A DNA stretch of 64,000 bases from Lachnospiraceae bacterium (GCA_022845895.1 AP025573.1:2886501-2950500); one strand, 5' to 3'; shown: positions 8,710 to 18,293, numbered from the stretch's first letter. Translations and numbers: made by a program. The notes: generated by a model not told the origin, from the sequence alone.

Positions 8710-10506
8710 TTAACTCTGGCTGTTTATCCTGTCATTGAGATCATTCAGATATACCCACCGCTCCATCTTATTCTCCAGCATCTGTTCCGTATCTTTCTTC
8801 TCCTGCATCAATTCATTCAAGGCGGCAGAGTTGGTGGCATTCTCAAGCATGCGTTCCTCCAGGTTCTTAACCTGCTCTTCAAGCGCCGCAATCTCTCCGT
8901 CAATCGCTTCAAATTCCTGCTTTTCTTTGTAAGTGAACTTCAGCTTCTTCTCACCCGTTTTCCATGATTTCGCCGTCTTTTCCTTCTGCCCTTTCTCCCG
9001 TTCAGGTTCACTGTGCCCACTTTGGCCCTTCTTAAGCAGATAGTCCGAGTATCCGCCTTCATATTGGGCTATCCTGCCTTCTCCTTCAAATGCGAAGATT
9101 CTGTTGACGATACGATCCAGAAAATAACGGTCATGTGATACGGCTATCACTATTCCGTCAAACTCGTCCAGATAGTCCTCCAACACGTTCAGCGTCTGGA
9201 TGTCGAGGTCGTTCGTCGGCTCATCCAATACCAGTACATTGGGCGCCTCCATAAGGATACGCAGCAGATACAGCCTTCGTTTCTCCCCGCCGGACAGCTT
9301 CCCTATCCGGCTCCACTGAAGCGTGCCGTCAAACAGGAAGCGTTCCAGCATCTGGGATGCGCTTATCGTCCCTTCCGGTATGGTGACATACTCTCCTGCT
9401 TCCTTCGCGTAATCGATGACGCGCATGGAATCATCCATATACTCATTTTCCTGAGAAAAATAACCCATCTTAATCGTCTCGCCTATCTCCACGCTGCCAA
9501 AATCCGGTTCCAGGTTCCCGGTGATGATCTTTAGCAGCGTACTCTTGCCACACCCGTTTTCACCAACGATGCCGATGCGGTCATTCCGGAGAAAGGTATA
9601 GGAATAATCCGCTATTACAGTCTGTCCGCCGTATGATTTTGCTATGTGCGCAGCCTCCACCGTCTTCTTTCCCATTCTGGAAGACAGAGAACTCATCGAC
9701 ACGCTTTTCTCCTGTTCCGGAGCGCTCTGTTCCTGAAGCGCCTCGATTCTGCCGATGTGGGCTTTCTGTTTCGTGGACCTGGCCCGCGCCCCCCGTGCCA
9801 GCCACTTGAGCTCCGTCCGAAGCAGGCTCTGCCTCTTCCTCTCGGCCGCGCTCTCCATGTCCTGGCGCTGCATCTTCAGATTCACATAATCGGAATAGCG
9901 GCCGGGATAATTGTAGAGCGACGCCCTCTCAATCTCAACGATTCTGGTTGCCACCCTGTCCAGAAAGTAACGGTCATGGGTCACCATCACGATAGCCCCC
10001 CGGAACTTAACAAGATATTGTTCCAGCCACTCTGCCATAGCACCGTCGAGATGGTTGGTCGGCTCATCGAGCACAAGTATATCCACAGGTGCCAGAAGCG
10101 CTCCTGCCAGCGCTGTCCGCTTCTTCTGGCCTCCGGACAGCGTATCTGCTTTCGTGTCATAAGAAGGAAGGCCAAGGCGGTTGATCATCGCCTTGGCTTC
10201 ACTTTCCATCGTCCATTCATTGCCCTTGTCCACATTGTCCTTCAGAACCGCTTCTAAAATAGTTGCTGCTTCATCAAATACGGGATTCTGGGGCAGATAG
10301 CGCAGCTTCACATTATTACCCGCGCTTATGATGCCGCTGTCCGCCTTCTCTATGCCTGCCACAACTTTGAGCAGGGTACTCTTGCCGGTTCCGTTGACGC
10401 CGACGATGCCGATTTTATCATTGTCATTGATACTGAAATCCACACCGTCCAGCAGGAGCTTATCTGTATAGGACTTTGTGATACCTTCCATTGTCAGTAA
10501 GTTCAT
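8710..10506 (-). CDS. ABC-F family ATPase (Uup/ribosome-associated type)
   Basis: 598-residue soluble protein with two ABC cassettes and no membrane segments. Walker A GVNGTGKST and GENGCGKST; signatures LSGGQKKR and LSGGEKRR; Walker B VLVLDEPTNHLD and LVLDEPTNDLD. A charged linker between the cassettes (about 200-270) and a C-terminal coiled coil (about 530-590) match the Uup subtype. Such proteins act on the ribosome (rescue, translation quality or antibiotic protection). It sits 3 nt after the NCS2 permease gene with GAGGA as ribosome site, so it is probably co-transcribed with it. A resistance role is possible but not shown. Confidence 0.9.
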   Translation of the reverse strand: MNLLTMEGITKSYTDKLLLDGVDFSINDNDKIGIVGVNGTGKSTLLKVVAGIEKADSGIISAGNNVKLRYLPQNPVFDEAATILEAVLKDNVDKGNEWTMESEAKAMINRLGLPSYDTKADTLSGGQKKRTALAGALLAPVDILVLDEPTNHLDGAMAEWLEQYLVKFRGAIVMVTHDRYFLDRVATRIVEIERASLYNYPGRYSDYVNLKMQRQDMESAAERKRQSLLRTELKWLARGARARSTKQKAHIGRIEALQEQSAPEQEKSVSMSSLSSRMGKKTVEAAHIAKSYGGQTVIADYSYTFLRNDRIGIVGENGCGKSTLLKIITGNLEPDFGSVEIGETIKMGYFSQENEYMDDSMRVIDYAKEAGEYVTIPEGTISASQMLERFLFDGTLQWSRIGKLSGGEKRRLYLLRILMEAPNVLVLDEPTNDLDIQTLNVLEDYLDEFDGIVIAVSHDRYFLDRIVNRIFAFEGEGRIAQYEGGYSDYLLKKGQSGHSEPEREKGQKEKTAKSWKTGEKKLKFTYKEKQEFEAIDGEIAALEEQVKNLEERMLENATNSAALNELMQEKKDTEQMLENKMERWVYLNDLNDRINSQS

Positions 10507-10509
10507 CTT

Positions 10510-11937
10510 TTATTCCTCATTTTCTTCTGCAAACGGGTCTTTCCCTTCCGGAATTGCTATATTCAGCACCATGGCTACCAATGCCGCAGGGACGATGCCG
10601 GAACCTCCGAAGACATAGCCCACCCACTCCGGGAGCTGGTTCAGCACGTCTGCCGTAGAGCCGAGCCCGTAGCCGAAACCGAGTGCCACCGCCACAATCG
10701 TGACAACCCTGTTATTGACGCCTCCCTTTGTCACAAGCTGGATCCCGCTGACTACGATAGACGAGAACATCATGACCGCAGCGCCGCCAAGCACGGACTG
10801 CGGCATCATCTCGAACAGAGCGGCAATCTTGGGAAAGAATCCACAGAGCACGAGGATGCCCGCGCCCATGGACAGCGCGAACAGATTGACAATCTTCGTC
10901 ATCCCCACAAGCCCCACATTCTGGCTGAAGGAAGTGTTAGGCAGCACTCCGAAAAATGAAGCAAATGAAGATCCAAGACCGTCACATATGACTCCGCCTG
11001 ACAGCTCCTTATCCGTAGCTTCTCTGCCGAGACCGCCTTCTGTAATGCCGGAGATATCTCCTATGGTCTCAACTGCCGTGACAATGAACATAATCAGTAT
11101 CGGTACGACCGCCTTGACATCGAAGACAAACTTGACCGGCATGAACTTAGGCAGTGCGAACCAGTCCGCTCCTGCCACCTTCCCCCAGTCCAGTACCCAG
11201 GAGCATGTAGCGGTGACCGCCTTCTGCGTCCCGGCATCCACATACTCATATGTGGTCGGAAGGAACAGTGCCAGCACCGCACATACGATATATCCGATGA
11301 TAATGCCGAACAAGATAGATGCCGCGCTGCTGATTCCTTTTGTAAAGTGCTTAAGCAGGATGATGCTTACCAGCACGACGGCACCTACGAGCAGATTCAC
11401 CGGAGATCCGAAGTCGCCGTTCGTATTGCCGCCGCCGAAGGAATTGATGCCGACAGATATGAGCGAAAGCCCGATGGCCATCACTACCGTGCCGGTCACG
11501 ACCGGCGGGAAGAACCGTCTCAGAGGTTTCAGAAAGAAACCGAGCACCCCCTCGAACAGCCCTCCAATCAGGCTTGCACCAAGTATAGCACCGTAGGCAA
11601 TCACACCGCCGCCCATGGATGCGCATATCCCCTTGCTCACTCCGATGAATCCGGAGCTCGTCCCCATGATAATCGGCAGCCTCGCGCCGACAGGCCCTAT
11701 GGTGAAGAGCTGGACAAGCGATACCACCCCAGCTATGAGCATAGCGCTCTGCAGCACATCTCTCAACACTCCCGCATCTCCAAGTCCGCACATCCCTCCG
11801 ATAATCAGCAGCGGCGTCAGGTTCCCTACAAACATGGCGAGCACATGCTGCAGCCCAAGTACAACCGCCTGTCCGAACGGAATCCTCCCTTCCAGTTCAT
11901 AAGGGCTTGCATATGTCTTAGCTTTCTCATTTCCCAT
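10510..11937 (-). CDS. NCS2-family nucleobase:cation symporter (xanthine/uracil permease type)
   Basis: 475-residue integral membrane protein with about 12-14 hydrophobic segments. The start is set at ATG 11937 (MGNEKAKTYAS) because AGGAGG lies 8 nt upstream; an earlier ATG overlaps that site. Family signatures: QHVLAMFVGNLTPLLIIGG near the N-terminus and the substrate-site region TAVETIGDISGITEGGLGREATDKELSGGVICDGLGS, where the TVETIGD-type Glu contacts the base. It probably imports xanthine or another purine for the adjacent guaD-xdh pathway. It has its own promoter and no riboswitch was seen ahead of it. Confidence 0.9.
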   Translation of the reverse strand: MGNEKAKTYASPYELEGRIPFGQAVVLGLQHVLAMFVGNLTPLLIIGGMCGLGDAGVLRDVLQSAMLIAGVVSLVQLFTIGPVGARLPIIMGTSSGFIGVSKGICASMGGGVIAYGAILGASLIGGLFEGVLGFFLKPLRRFFPPVVTGTVVMAIGLSLISVGINSFGGGNTNGDFGSPVNLLVGAVVLVSIILLKHFTKGISSAASILFGIIIGYIVCAVLALFLPTTYEYVDAGTQKAVTATCSWVLDWGKVAGADWFALPKFMPVKFVFDVKAVVPILIMFIVTAVETIGDISGITEGGLGREATDKELSGGVICDGLGSSFASFFGVLPNTSFSQNVGLVGMTKIVNLFALSMGAGILVLCGFFPKIAALFEMMPQSVLGGAAVMMFSSIVVSGIQLVTKGGVNNRVVTIVAVALGFGYGLGSTADVLNQLPEWVGYVFGGSGIVPAALVAMVLNIAIPEGKDPFAEENEE

Positions 11938-11972
11938 TCTCTCTTCCTCCTGTGTAAAACTCATACTTCAAA

Positions 11973-12001
11973 AGAGTACCATCGATGTCATGCCTTGTCA
12001 A
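11973..12001 (-). promoter_or_regulatory. Promoter for the NCS2 permease and ABC-F genes
   Basis: -35 TTGACA (11996-12001), -10 TACTCT (11973-11978), 17-nt spacer, in the 121-nt gap after the D-serine ammonia-lyase gene. Confidence 0.65.
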
Positions 12002-12058
12002 TGGTCTGGGATTCCATCATGGAGGGGCATCGTTGCAAACCTCCTTTTATACTCCGTC

Positions 12059-13375
12059 TCAATCCAGATAAGTCTTCTTGTATTCCTCCCGGACGTCTTC
12101 CGGCACGAGCCTGCCCCCTGTAGCCCATGCGATATGTACCGCGTCTTTCATCTTGTCTTCCAGCCCGTGCTCCCGGATATAGGCGCGTGTCTCCTCATAC
12201 TTAAGCAGTCTCGCAGGTCCATCAAACGCCGCACATGCGCTCGGCTCCAGGAAGATGTCCTCCGTCTCAAGAAGATTACGCATGTACTCGTACAGCCACT
12301 TGTCTTTCAATGTAAATTCCCCGCTTAGGAGCGGTTCCATCACCTTGCCGACAAAACCTGACGGACGCCCTACGGCCAGCCCGTCTGCATGAGTCAGGCC
12401 GGTCAGTCCGACATCCTGTACAGAGATGTCGTTGTGCAGCCCTGTAGCCATGCCGAGCAGCATGCACGGGGCCTGTACCGGCTCTACGAAGAAGCAGTGT
12501 ACATTGTCCCCCCACAGTTCCTTGAGCCCGAACGTAACCCCGCCCGGAGCTCCGCCGACGCCGCACGGGATGTAGACGAACAGCGGATGGGCTTCATCTA
12601 CCTTGACGTCCAGCTCTTCCAGCTGGCTTCTGAGACGCTTTGCAGCTACCGCGTAGCCCATAAATAGATTCTTTGAATTCTCATCATCGATAAAGTAGCT
12701 CTTCGGATTGGCGTCTGATTCCCGTCTGCCGTTTTTAACCGCCTCGCTGTAGTCGGATGCATATTCGACCACTTTCACCCCGTGGCTTCTCAGCATGTCC
12801 TTCTTCCACTGCCTTGCATCCGCGGACATATGGACGATGACTTCGTAGCCCACGGCCGCGCTGGCGATTCCGATACTTAGGCCCAGATTTCCTGTGGAAC
12901 CGACCTGTATCGTATACTGGCTGAAGAATTTCCTGCACGAATCAGACGCAAGGACGGAGTAGTCATCCCCTAGCGTTATCAGACCTGCTTCCAGCGCCAG
13001 ATCCTCCGTGTGCTTCAGCACTTCATAGATGCCGCCTCTCGCCTTTACGGAACCGGCGATCGCGAGATGGCTGTCCTGCTTTACCATCAGGCGTCCCCGG
13101 ATGCCACTTCCATATGCCTTGTCCAGATACGCCTGCATCTTCGGCACCGGAGTCAGCACGGACTCGATGAGCCCGCCCCGGTCAGCGGTCTCTGGAAAGC
13201 ATTTCACGATGAACGGGGCGAAACGGGCCAGTCTGTCCTCCGCGTCTTCGATATCTTCCATCGTCACCTCCAGGCTGACTTCCCCGTAGGGCCTGAGCCC
13301 GGGATTGACCCATGCGGTCTCCTCCGCAGCTGCAATCTTCTTTACAAGGGGTATCTCCATAATCTTCTTATCCAT
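12059..13375 (-). CDS. dsdA: D-serine ammonia-lyase
   Basis: 438-residue PLP enzyme splitting D-serine to pyruvate and ammonia. The start is ATG 13375 (MDKKIMEIP), 9 nt after AGGAGG; the ATG three codons earlier abuts that site. The PLP lysine is in [14 protein letters not shown] (about K111); [13 protein letters not shown] and the phosphate-binding CGVGGAPGG are as in E. coli DsdA (442 residues). No dsdC or dsdX neighbour is present. It diverges from the T-box operon; no clear promoter was identified for it. Confidence 0.93.
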   Translation of the reverse strand: MDKKIMEIPLVKKIAAAEETAWVNPGLRPYGEVSLEVTMEDIEDAEDRLARFAPFIVKCFPETADRGGLIESVLTPVPKMQAYLDKAYGSGIRGRLMVKQDSHLAIAGSVKARGGIYEVLKHTEDLALEAGLITLGDDYSVLASDSCRKFFSQYTIQVGSTGNLGLSIGIASAAVGYEVIVHMSADARQWKKDMLRSHGVKVVEYASDYSEAVKNGRRESDANPKSYFIDDENSKNLFMGYAVAAKRLRSQLEELDVKVDEAHPLFVYIPCGVGGAPGGVTFGLKELWGDNVHCFFVEPVQAPCMLLGMATGLHNDISVQDVGLTGLTHADGLAVGRPSGFVGKVMEPLLSGEFTLKDKWLYEYMRNLLETEDIFLEPSACAAFDGPARLLKYEETRAYIREHGLEDKMKDAVHIAWATGGRLVPEDVREEYKKTYLD

Positions 13376-13460
13376 AAGGCACATCCTCCTCTACTTATTT
13401 TATACATTTTAACACAACTGCATAATTATTACTATCATGACAGATACGTATTATAACTGT

Positions 13461-13489
13461 TTGACAACCCGGACTTTCAGTGTTATAAT
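13461..13489 (+). promoter_or_regulatory. Sigma-A promoter of the T-box operon
   Basis: Perfect TTGACA (13461-13466) and TATAAT (13484-13489) with a 17-nt spacer, immediately ahead of the T-box leader. Confidence 0.92.
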
Positions 13490-13513
13490 ACACGAAAATC
13501 AAAAAACCGATGA

Positions 13514-13765
13514 TGAGGAAGTTATGCTGCCAAACGGTCTTAAGCGAATCCGGGATGGTGTAAGCCGGACAGACGCCAGTGACAGCAAGTGGGCCTCAGA
13601 GGGCAAGGTGAACGTATTCCAAGTAGCCGAGACGCAGAGGCCGGCGTTAAAGGGCCGGGGATGTTGTCATGCATCCTGCTGAGAGGGTATGTCCATACCA
13701 AGCAAGGTGGCACCGCAGGAGTTCAGCCTGTCCTTGAAAACAATTGTTTTCAAGGACTTTTTTTA
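13514..13765 (+). ncRNA. T-box riboswitch, specifier reads UGG (tryptophan)
   Basis: tRNA-sensing leader. The Stem I base TGAGG/CCTCA (13514-13518 with 13594-13598) encloses a specifier loop whose 3' side is AGTGGG, so the codon is best read as UGG at 13590-13592. Upper stem TGCTG/CAGCA, an AGCGA-like bulge and distal GATGGTGTAAGCC match Stem I architecture. The T-box core AAGGTGGCACCGCAGG is at 13704-13719. Its TGGC would pair with a tRNA ending GCCA, that is discriminator G73, as in bacterial tRNA-Trp. A terminator follows. Uncharged tRNA-Trp would therefore turn on the three genes downstream. Confidence 0.9.
13730..13765 (+). terminator. T-box terminator
   Basis: A 28-nt perfect palindrome (arms GTCCTTGAAAACA and TGTTTTCAAGGAC) followed by seven T. 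It is the regulated terminator of the T-box; the antiterminator would use the T-box core just upstream. Confidence 0.92.
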
Positions 13766-13817
13766 TTGCATGCGCAGCCGCGCTTCCTGATAATAACTAA
13801 CAGAAAGGACGATGTCA

Positions 13818-14195
13818 ATGAATGATGAATTTACACTGTACGATCTAAAGGTAGAAGTCATCGGCTCAGATAAGCCGATGGTATGCAGCCATGAGGTGGG
13901 GGACTATTTTCTCGTAAAAGGGGAGAATCTCGTATTTCCACAGAACTCCTCTTTCTCCATGTATTCTCTTGCGGCCCTTCTCCCACTTCTCCCTGCGAAG
14001 CAGAGAGAGCTGCACGAAAATGACTGGATGCTCTCCGACTCTGTCATCGCCTGCCCGGATCCCAATTGCGGGGCCAGGTTCAAAATCACACGAATCGGGA
14101 CCCGGACGCTGCGGCATTCTGAATGTACTGTTGAAAGCATACGTTCAAAAAACGATGACCTTATAAATCAGACGGAGGAACACGAGAATGAATGA
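13818..14195 (+). CDS. TIGR04076 family protein
   Basis: 125-residue small protein of unknown function. The start at ATG 13818 (MNDEFTLYDLKVEVIG) is 8 nt after AAGGA; another in-frame ATG lies two codons earlier but too close to it. The family pattern is visible: a V-x-V-I strand start, MVCSHEVGDYFLV, and the conserved CPDPxxGARFKITR near residue 90. First gene after the T-box and overlapping the aldo/keto reductase by 8 nt, so the two proteins probably work together. As I recall, family members are often beside oxidoreductases, but no reaction is known to me. Confidence 0.75.
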   Translation: MNDEFTLYDLKVEVIGSDKPMVCSHEVGDYFLVKGENLVFPQNSSFSMYSLAALLPLLPAKQRELHENDWMLSDSVIACPDPNCGARFKITRIGTRTLRHSECTVESIRSKNDDLINQTEEHENE

Positions 14196-15243
14196 GAGAA
14201 TTGAACTGACCAAAGACTATACCATCAGCCGGGTACTGAACGGCTGCTGGCAGCTGTCGGAAGGACACAGCCTGCAGGCCCGCCTTGATTTCAAGGATGT
14301 GATGCATGCATTCCATATGCTGGTGGAACAAGGCTTCACTACCTTTGACTGTGCGGATATCTATACCGGGGTGGAAGAATTTATCGGTACATTCATTACG
14401 GAGTTGAAGGCCGGGCACGGAGTCTCTGCAGACGACATCCAGATCCACACGAAATACGTGCCGGATATCAATTATCTGAGCCAGGTGGATTATGCATTTA
14501 CCGAGCGTATTATCGACCGCAGCCTGAAGAGGCTGAACCGTGACACTCTGGACCTTGTACAGTTCCACTGGTGGGACTATGACGTGCCGGGCTGTGTGGA
14601 GACGGCAGGCAGCCTGCTGCGGCTGAAGGAAAAGGGGAAGATACGCAATATCGGGGTCACGAACTTTGATACGGCCCATCTGGAGGAGCTGGTAGATGCC
14701 GGAATACCGGTCGTGTCCATGCAGGCCCAGTATTCCCTGTTCGACAGGCGTCCGGAACGCACGCTTCTCGAATACTGCAGGGCAAATGATATCAAAATGC
14801 TCTGCTACGGTACGTTGTCCGGCGGATTCCTGTCAGAGAGATGGATCGGGGAAGCCGCCGCCGAGCCTGAGACACGCTCTCAGGTCAAGTATCTCCAGAT
14901 TATTGAAGATACCCTTGGATGGGAGGGCTATCAGGACCTGCTCCGGCTGCTGGCCGGCATTGCGGAAAAATATCATGTAAGCATATCCAACGTGGCATCC
15001 AAATATATCCTGTGCCAGGACGGCGTGGCGGGAGCCATCATCGGAATACGCAACAGCCGCCATGTACGGTCTAATGCCAGAATCTTCGGATTTGAACTGA
15101 CGGAAGCTGAAATCTGCAAGATAAGGGACTTCCTGCGGGAATATCCCGCGCCGGAAGGAGAGCCCTTTGAGCTGGAACGTACCGTCGGTTCCAAATACCG
15201 CAGCATCATGCACATGAATATCAATGAAAAGGAACAAAGTTAA
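14188..15243 (+). CDS. Aldo/keto reductase
   Basis: 351-residue NAD(P)H-dependent oxidoreductase of TIM-barrel fold. Catalytic tetrad visible: D54 and Y59 (FDCADIYTG), K89 (HTKY), H127 (VQFHWWD). GKIRNIGVTNF and the late AIIGIRNSRHV cofactor loop are typical. The C-terminal extension after about 315 is short and lacks the ferredoxin-like CxxCxxC tail of some anaerobic members. Middle gene of the T-box (Trp) operon, so a role in aromatic amino-acid-linked metabolism is possible but is only inference. Confidence 0.88.
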   Translation: MNERIELTKDYTISRVLNGCWQLSEGHSLQARLDFKDVMHAFHMLVEQGFTTFDCADIYTGVEEFIGTFITELKAGHGVSADDIQIHTKYVPDINYLSQVDYAFTERIIDRSLKRLNRDTLDLVQFHWWDYDVPGCVETAGSLLRLKEKGKIRNIGVTNFDTAHLEELVDAGIPVVSMQAQYSLFDRRPERTLLEYCRANDIKMLCYGTLSGGFLSERWIGEAAAEPETRSQVKYLQIIEDTLGWEGYQDLLRLLAGIAEKYHVSISNVASKYILCQDGVAGAIIGIRNSRHVRSNARIFGFELTEAEICKIRDFLREYPAPEGEPFELERTVGSKYRSIMHMNINEKEQS

Positions 15244-15267
15244 CTGCACAATAGGAGAATCAATGAC

Positions 15268-16713
15268 ATGGAAAAGAAAAAACTTGAATTCAGAGGAGGG
15301 TGTGGCGTGGCATTCCTCCCGGTATGCATCTTCTTATTCTTCTGTATCTTATACTTTGTAGTGTTTAAGACGTTCGAGATGTATGCCCTTGCAATGGGAG
15401 CTTTCGTCGCGCTTCTGATCAGCGCCCTGTTTACGAGAAGAGGGGATTACGAGCGGTTTTGGGAAGCCGTGTATGCCGGCGCCAGAGAGGCAGTTCCGGT
15501 GACGGTACTATTACTTATCATCGGCATGTTTTCGGCCATGATCAAAGCGACCAATATCTCAACCGGTTTTGTGTGGCTTGCAGACAGCCTGAACGTGGAC
15601 GGAGGCCTGTTTACAGCATTTACATTCTTTGCCGTATGCGTCATCGCCTCTGCCACCGGATCCTCCCTCGGGACGATGTTCACCTGCTTTCCCATCTTCT
15701 ATGCAGCCGGCATCCTACTCGGCAGCAATCCGTCCGCCCTTGCGGGCGCTATCGTATGCGGCGGAATCTTCGGTGACAATGTGGCCCCGATATCAGATAC
15801 GACTATCATCTCAGCCGGCACGCAGGAATATACGAAGAAATCCGGGTTTGCAGATGTAGGCGGGTGCGTTGCCAGCCGCCTGAAGTATTCGCTTGCAGCC
15901 GGCGCCATCTCCTTTGCCTTATTCTGGATCTTCGGCGGCGGCGGAACTTCCGGAAGCGGAGCAAAAGAGATTCTCGCTGAAAATAAGAATCCTGTCACCC
16001 TGGTAATGCTCGTTCCAGTGGCGCTTATGCTGATTACCGCCGTAAAGACACGGAACATCTATAAGGCGATTACGGTGGGGCTGATTCTTGGAACGATTAT
16101 CGGGCTGGCCTTCCGTCTTCTCACCCCGGACAGCATCCTTTCTGTCAAAGACGGTGCCCCCGCCGGATTCCTCACGGATGGCATCAATGGCATGATTGCC
16201 ACCATAACCCTCGTAATCTCCGTGTACGGCATCATGGGCGTACTTACGGCAGCCGGGGCTCTGGAAAGGATTACAGACATGATTCTCGGGAGCAGGCTTG
16301 GCAAGAGCGCCTGCGGTGCGGAGATTGCCATGATGCTCGGCATCTCTGTCACTACGATGTTCTTCGGCGGCGTGACGAGCGCCTCTATGGCGACCTTCGG
16401 AAAGATTCAGAACGAGATTGGAAAGCGTGCCGGCCTGCACCCTTACCGCCGCGCCAACCTCCTTGACGGTTTTGCCAATTCTATCGTCCTTGCCGTCCCT
16501 TTCCTGAGCGTCTTCGTATTCATCGGCTCCTCCCTCACAGCCGGATATGAATACGCCCAAGCACTGTCTGTCACCCAGGTGGGGGGATTCATGTTCTACT
16601 GCTTCTCTCTGTTCCTCGTATTGCTCTTCTCCGTGATTACCGGATGGGGGCGGACGTATGAAGGAGACGGCGGACGTCCCGTGAAAAAAGCCGACGGTGA
16701 GATATCGTTCTAG
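15268..16713 (+). CDS. NhaC-family antiporter-like transporter, putative tryptophan/aromatic amino-acid carrier
   Basis: 481-residue membrane protein with about 11-12 hydrophobic segments. Family features: IIGMFSAMIKATNIS, SLGTMFTCFPIFYAAG, the GGIFGDNVAPISDTTIISAGTQE motif of NhaC-type Na+/H+ antiporters, and LLDGFANSIVLAVPFL late in the protein. NhaC relatives under amino-acid T-boxes are predicted amino-acid transporters, and this one sits behind a T-box reading Trp. I infer tryptophan or a related aromatic compound as substrate; a true ion antiporter remains possible. It starts 24 nt after the reductase. Confidence 0.75.
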   Translation: MEKKKLEFRGGCGVAFLPVCIFLFFCILYFVVFKTFEMYALAMGAFVALLISALFTRRGDYERFWEAVYAGAREAVPVTVLLLIIGMFSAMIKATNISTGFVWLADSLNVDGGLFTAFTFFAVCVIASATGSSLGTMFTCFPIFYAAGILLGSNPSALAGAIVCGGIFGDNVAPISDTTIISAGTQEYTKKSGFADVGGCVASRLKYSLAAGAISFALFWIFGGGGTSGSGAKEILAENKNPVTLVMLVPVALMLITAVKTRNIYKAITVGLILGTIIGLAFRLLTPDSILSVKDGAPAGFLTDGINGMIATITLVISVYGIMGVLTAAGALERITDMILGSRLGKSACGAEIAMMLGISVTTMFFGGVTSASMATFGKIQNEIGKRAGLHPYRRANLLDGFANSIVLAVPFLSVFVFIGSSLTAGYEYAQALSVTQVGGFMFYCFSLFLVLLFSVITGWGRTYEGDGGRPVKKADGEISF

Positions 16714-16757
16714 TCATAAATTATGCGTTACATAAGAATTTCCAATAGAATAAAAAG

Positions 16758-16793
16758 GAGCCAGAATCGGCCTTACCGGCCTGATTCTGGCTC
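16758..16793. terminator. Bidirectional terminator between convergent genes
   Basis: 11-bp stem GAGCCAGAATC/GATTCTGGCTC with an inner GGCC/GGCC pair. The minus-strand side is followed by TTTTTATT; the plus side by weaker CTTCTTG. It separates the transporter above from the convergent permease gene. Confidence 0.85.
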
Positions 16794-16812
16794 TTCTTGC
16801 ATGCAAAGCCCA

Positions 16813-18195
16813 TTACAGGAATATGTATTTTAGGATAAACAATATGGCCAGTATGTACATGAGCAGACTGATCTTCTTCTCCTTCGCCTTTCCTGTGAGC
16901 AGATTCAGCGCTACGAAAGAGATGACTCCCATGGAGATACCTTCGGAAATGCTGTAGAAGAACGGCATCGCCAGAATACAGATATAACATGGAATCGACT
17001 CGGCATAATCTTCAAAATCGATATTCACTACGTTCGTCAGCATATAGAAGCCTACGACTACAAGAGCCGGAGCTGTGGCAAATGAAGGAATCGCCAGGAA
17101 GATTGGTGACAGGAACAGCGCAAGTCCGAATAGAATCGCCGTCGTTACCGCGGTAAGTCCTGTCCTTCCTCCCTCTGATACGCCGGATGCACTCTCTACA
17201 TATGTAGTAGTTGTCGTCGTTCCCAATACCGCGCCTGCCGTCGTCGCTACGGCATCCGCCAGCAGGGCACCCTTGATACGCGGAAGTTTTCCCTCTTCGT
17301 TAAGCATGTTTGCTTTGGAAGATACGCCAATCAAGGTCCCAATCGTATCAAACATATCTACAAACAGGAACGCAAATATGACTACGACAAAGTTAACGGT
17401 AAAAATTCCTGAAAAGTCCAGCTTCATAAATACCGGCGCCAGGCTTGGTATGGACAGTCCTCCGCTAAAATCCGGGAGCAGCCCGTAGAATCCAAGTTCC
17501 GGGTTCGGTACATAGAGTCCGGCAAACTGGCAGATAATACCGAGCACCCAGGTAATCAGGATACCCCAGAGAATATTACCCTTTATGTTCTTGATGACAA
17601 GTATACCGGTAATGATGATGCCGATGACCGCCAGAAGCACGGTGATACCCACATCATTAAAGGATGCCTCCACTCCTTTGGCCGCATTGTATCCGTCCAG
17701 CGTAAACAGCTGGAGCAGTGTAGATCCTCCCGTGACTACATTGGCATTCTGAAGGCCGATGAAAGCGATGAAGAGGCCGATGCCAACGCTTACTGCCGCT
17801 TTCAGGTTCTTTGGAATAGCGTTGAAGATGGCCTCACGCACATTTGTAAGGGAAAGGATGATAAAGATGATACCTTCCACGAACACTGCGGTGAGCGCTA
17901 CCTCCCACTTATACCCCATTCCCAGTACGACCGTGTACGCAAAATATGCGTTCAGCCCCATACCAGGCGCAAGAGCAAATGGATAGTTGGCGCAGATAGC
18001 CATAAGCAGCGTACCAACGAGAGCGGCAAGAGCAGTCGCTGTAAAGATTGCCCCAGAATCCATGCCGGTAGCGGACAGGATGCTCGGATTGACAGCCAGA
18101 ATATACGCCATCGTCATGAATGTCGTGATTCCGGCCAGAATCTCTGTCTTCACATCTGTACCGTTATCACTGAGTTTGAATAGCTTTTCTAACAT
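16813..18195 (-). CDS. NCS2-family adenine/guanine/hypoxanthine permease (AzgA/PbuG type)
   Basis: 460-residue membrane protein with about 12-13 hydrophobic segments. Begins with the subgroup signature FKLSDNGTDVKTEILAGITTFMTMAYILAVNP; contains APGMGLNAYFAYTV, FLFVDMFDTIGTLIGVSSKA and the GTTTTTTYVESASGVSEGGRTGLT substrate motif of the AzgA/PbuG branch. The strong GGAGG ribosome site is 6 nt from the ATG. No purine aptamer lies upstream; a TATACT box precedes it but the -35 is poor. With the other NCS2 gene it gives two distinct purine importers within 8 kb. Confidence 0.9.
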   Translation of the reverse strand: MLEKLFKLSDNGTDVKTEILAGITTFMTMAYILAVNPSILSATGMDSGAIFTATALAALVGTLLMAICANYPFALAPGMGLNAYFAYTVVLGMGYKWEVALTAVFVEGIIFIILSLTNVREAIFNAIPKNLKAAVSVGIGLFIAFIGLQNANVVTGGSTLLQLFTLDGYNAAKGVEASFNDVGITVLLAVIGIIITGILVIKNIKGNILWGILITWVLGIICQFAGLYVPNPELGFYGLLPDFSGGLSIPSLAPVFMKLDFSGIFTVNFVVVIFAFLFVDMFDTIGTLIGVSSKANMLNEEGKLPRIKGALLADAVATTAGAVLGTTTTTTYVESASGVSEGGRTGLTAVTTAILFGLALFLSPIFLAIPSFATAPALVVVGFYMLTNVVNIDFEDYAESIPCYICILAMPFFYSISEGISMGVISFVALNLLTGKAKEKKISLLMYILAILFILKYIFL

Positions 18196-18268
18196 TGAAT
18201 TCCCTCCTTTGTAGTATTTGTTCTCTCTTTCCTACATGAATAGTATAGCATATTTTAGTGTAACAAAA

Positions 18269-18293
18269 CAGACCCGTAATGTAAACGGGTCTG
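18269..18293 (-). terminator. Terminator of the fructose PTS operon
   Basis: Minus-strand stem CAGACCCGT/ACGGGTCTG with a 7-nt loop, followed by TTTTGTT, just after the stop codon of ptsI. Confidence 0.85.

Noticed and set aside
8710-10506. Antibiotic-resistance ABC-F call
   Set aside because: The C-terminal coiled coil and linker fit the housekeeping Uup type better; no resistance context is present.
13437-13825. ORFs across the T-box leader
   Set aside because: They overlap Stem I, the T-box core and the terminator; the RNA structure explains the sequence fully.
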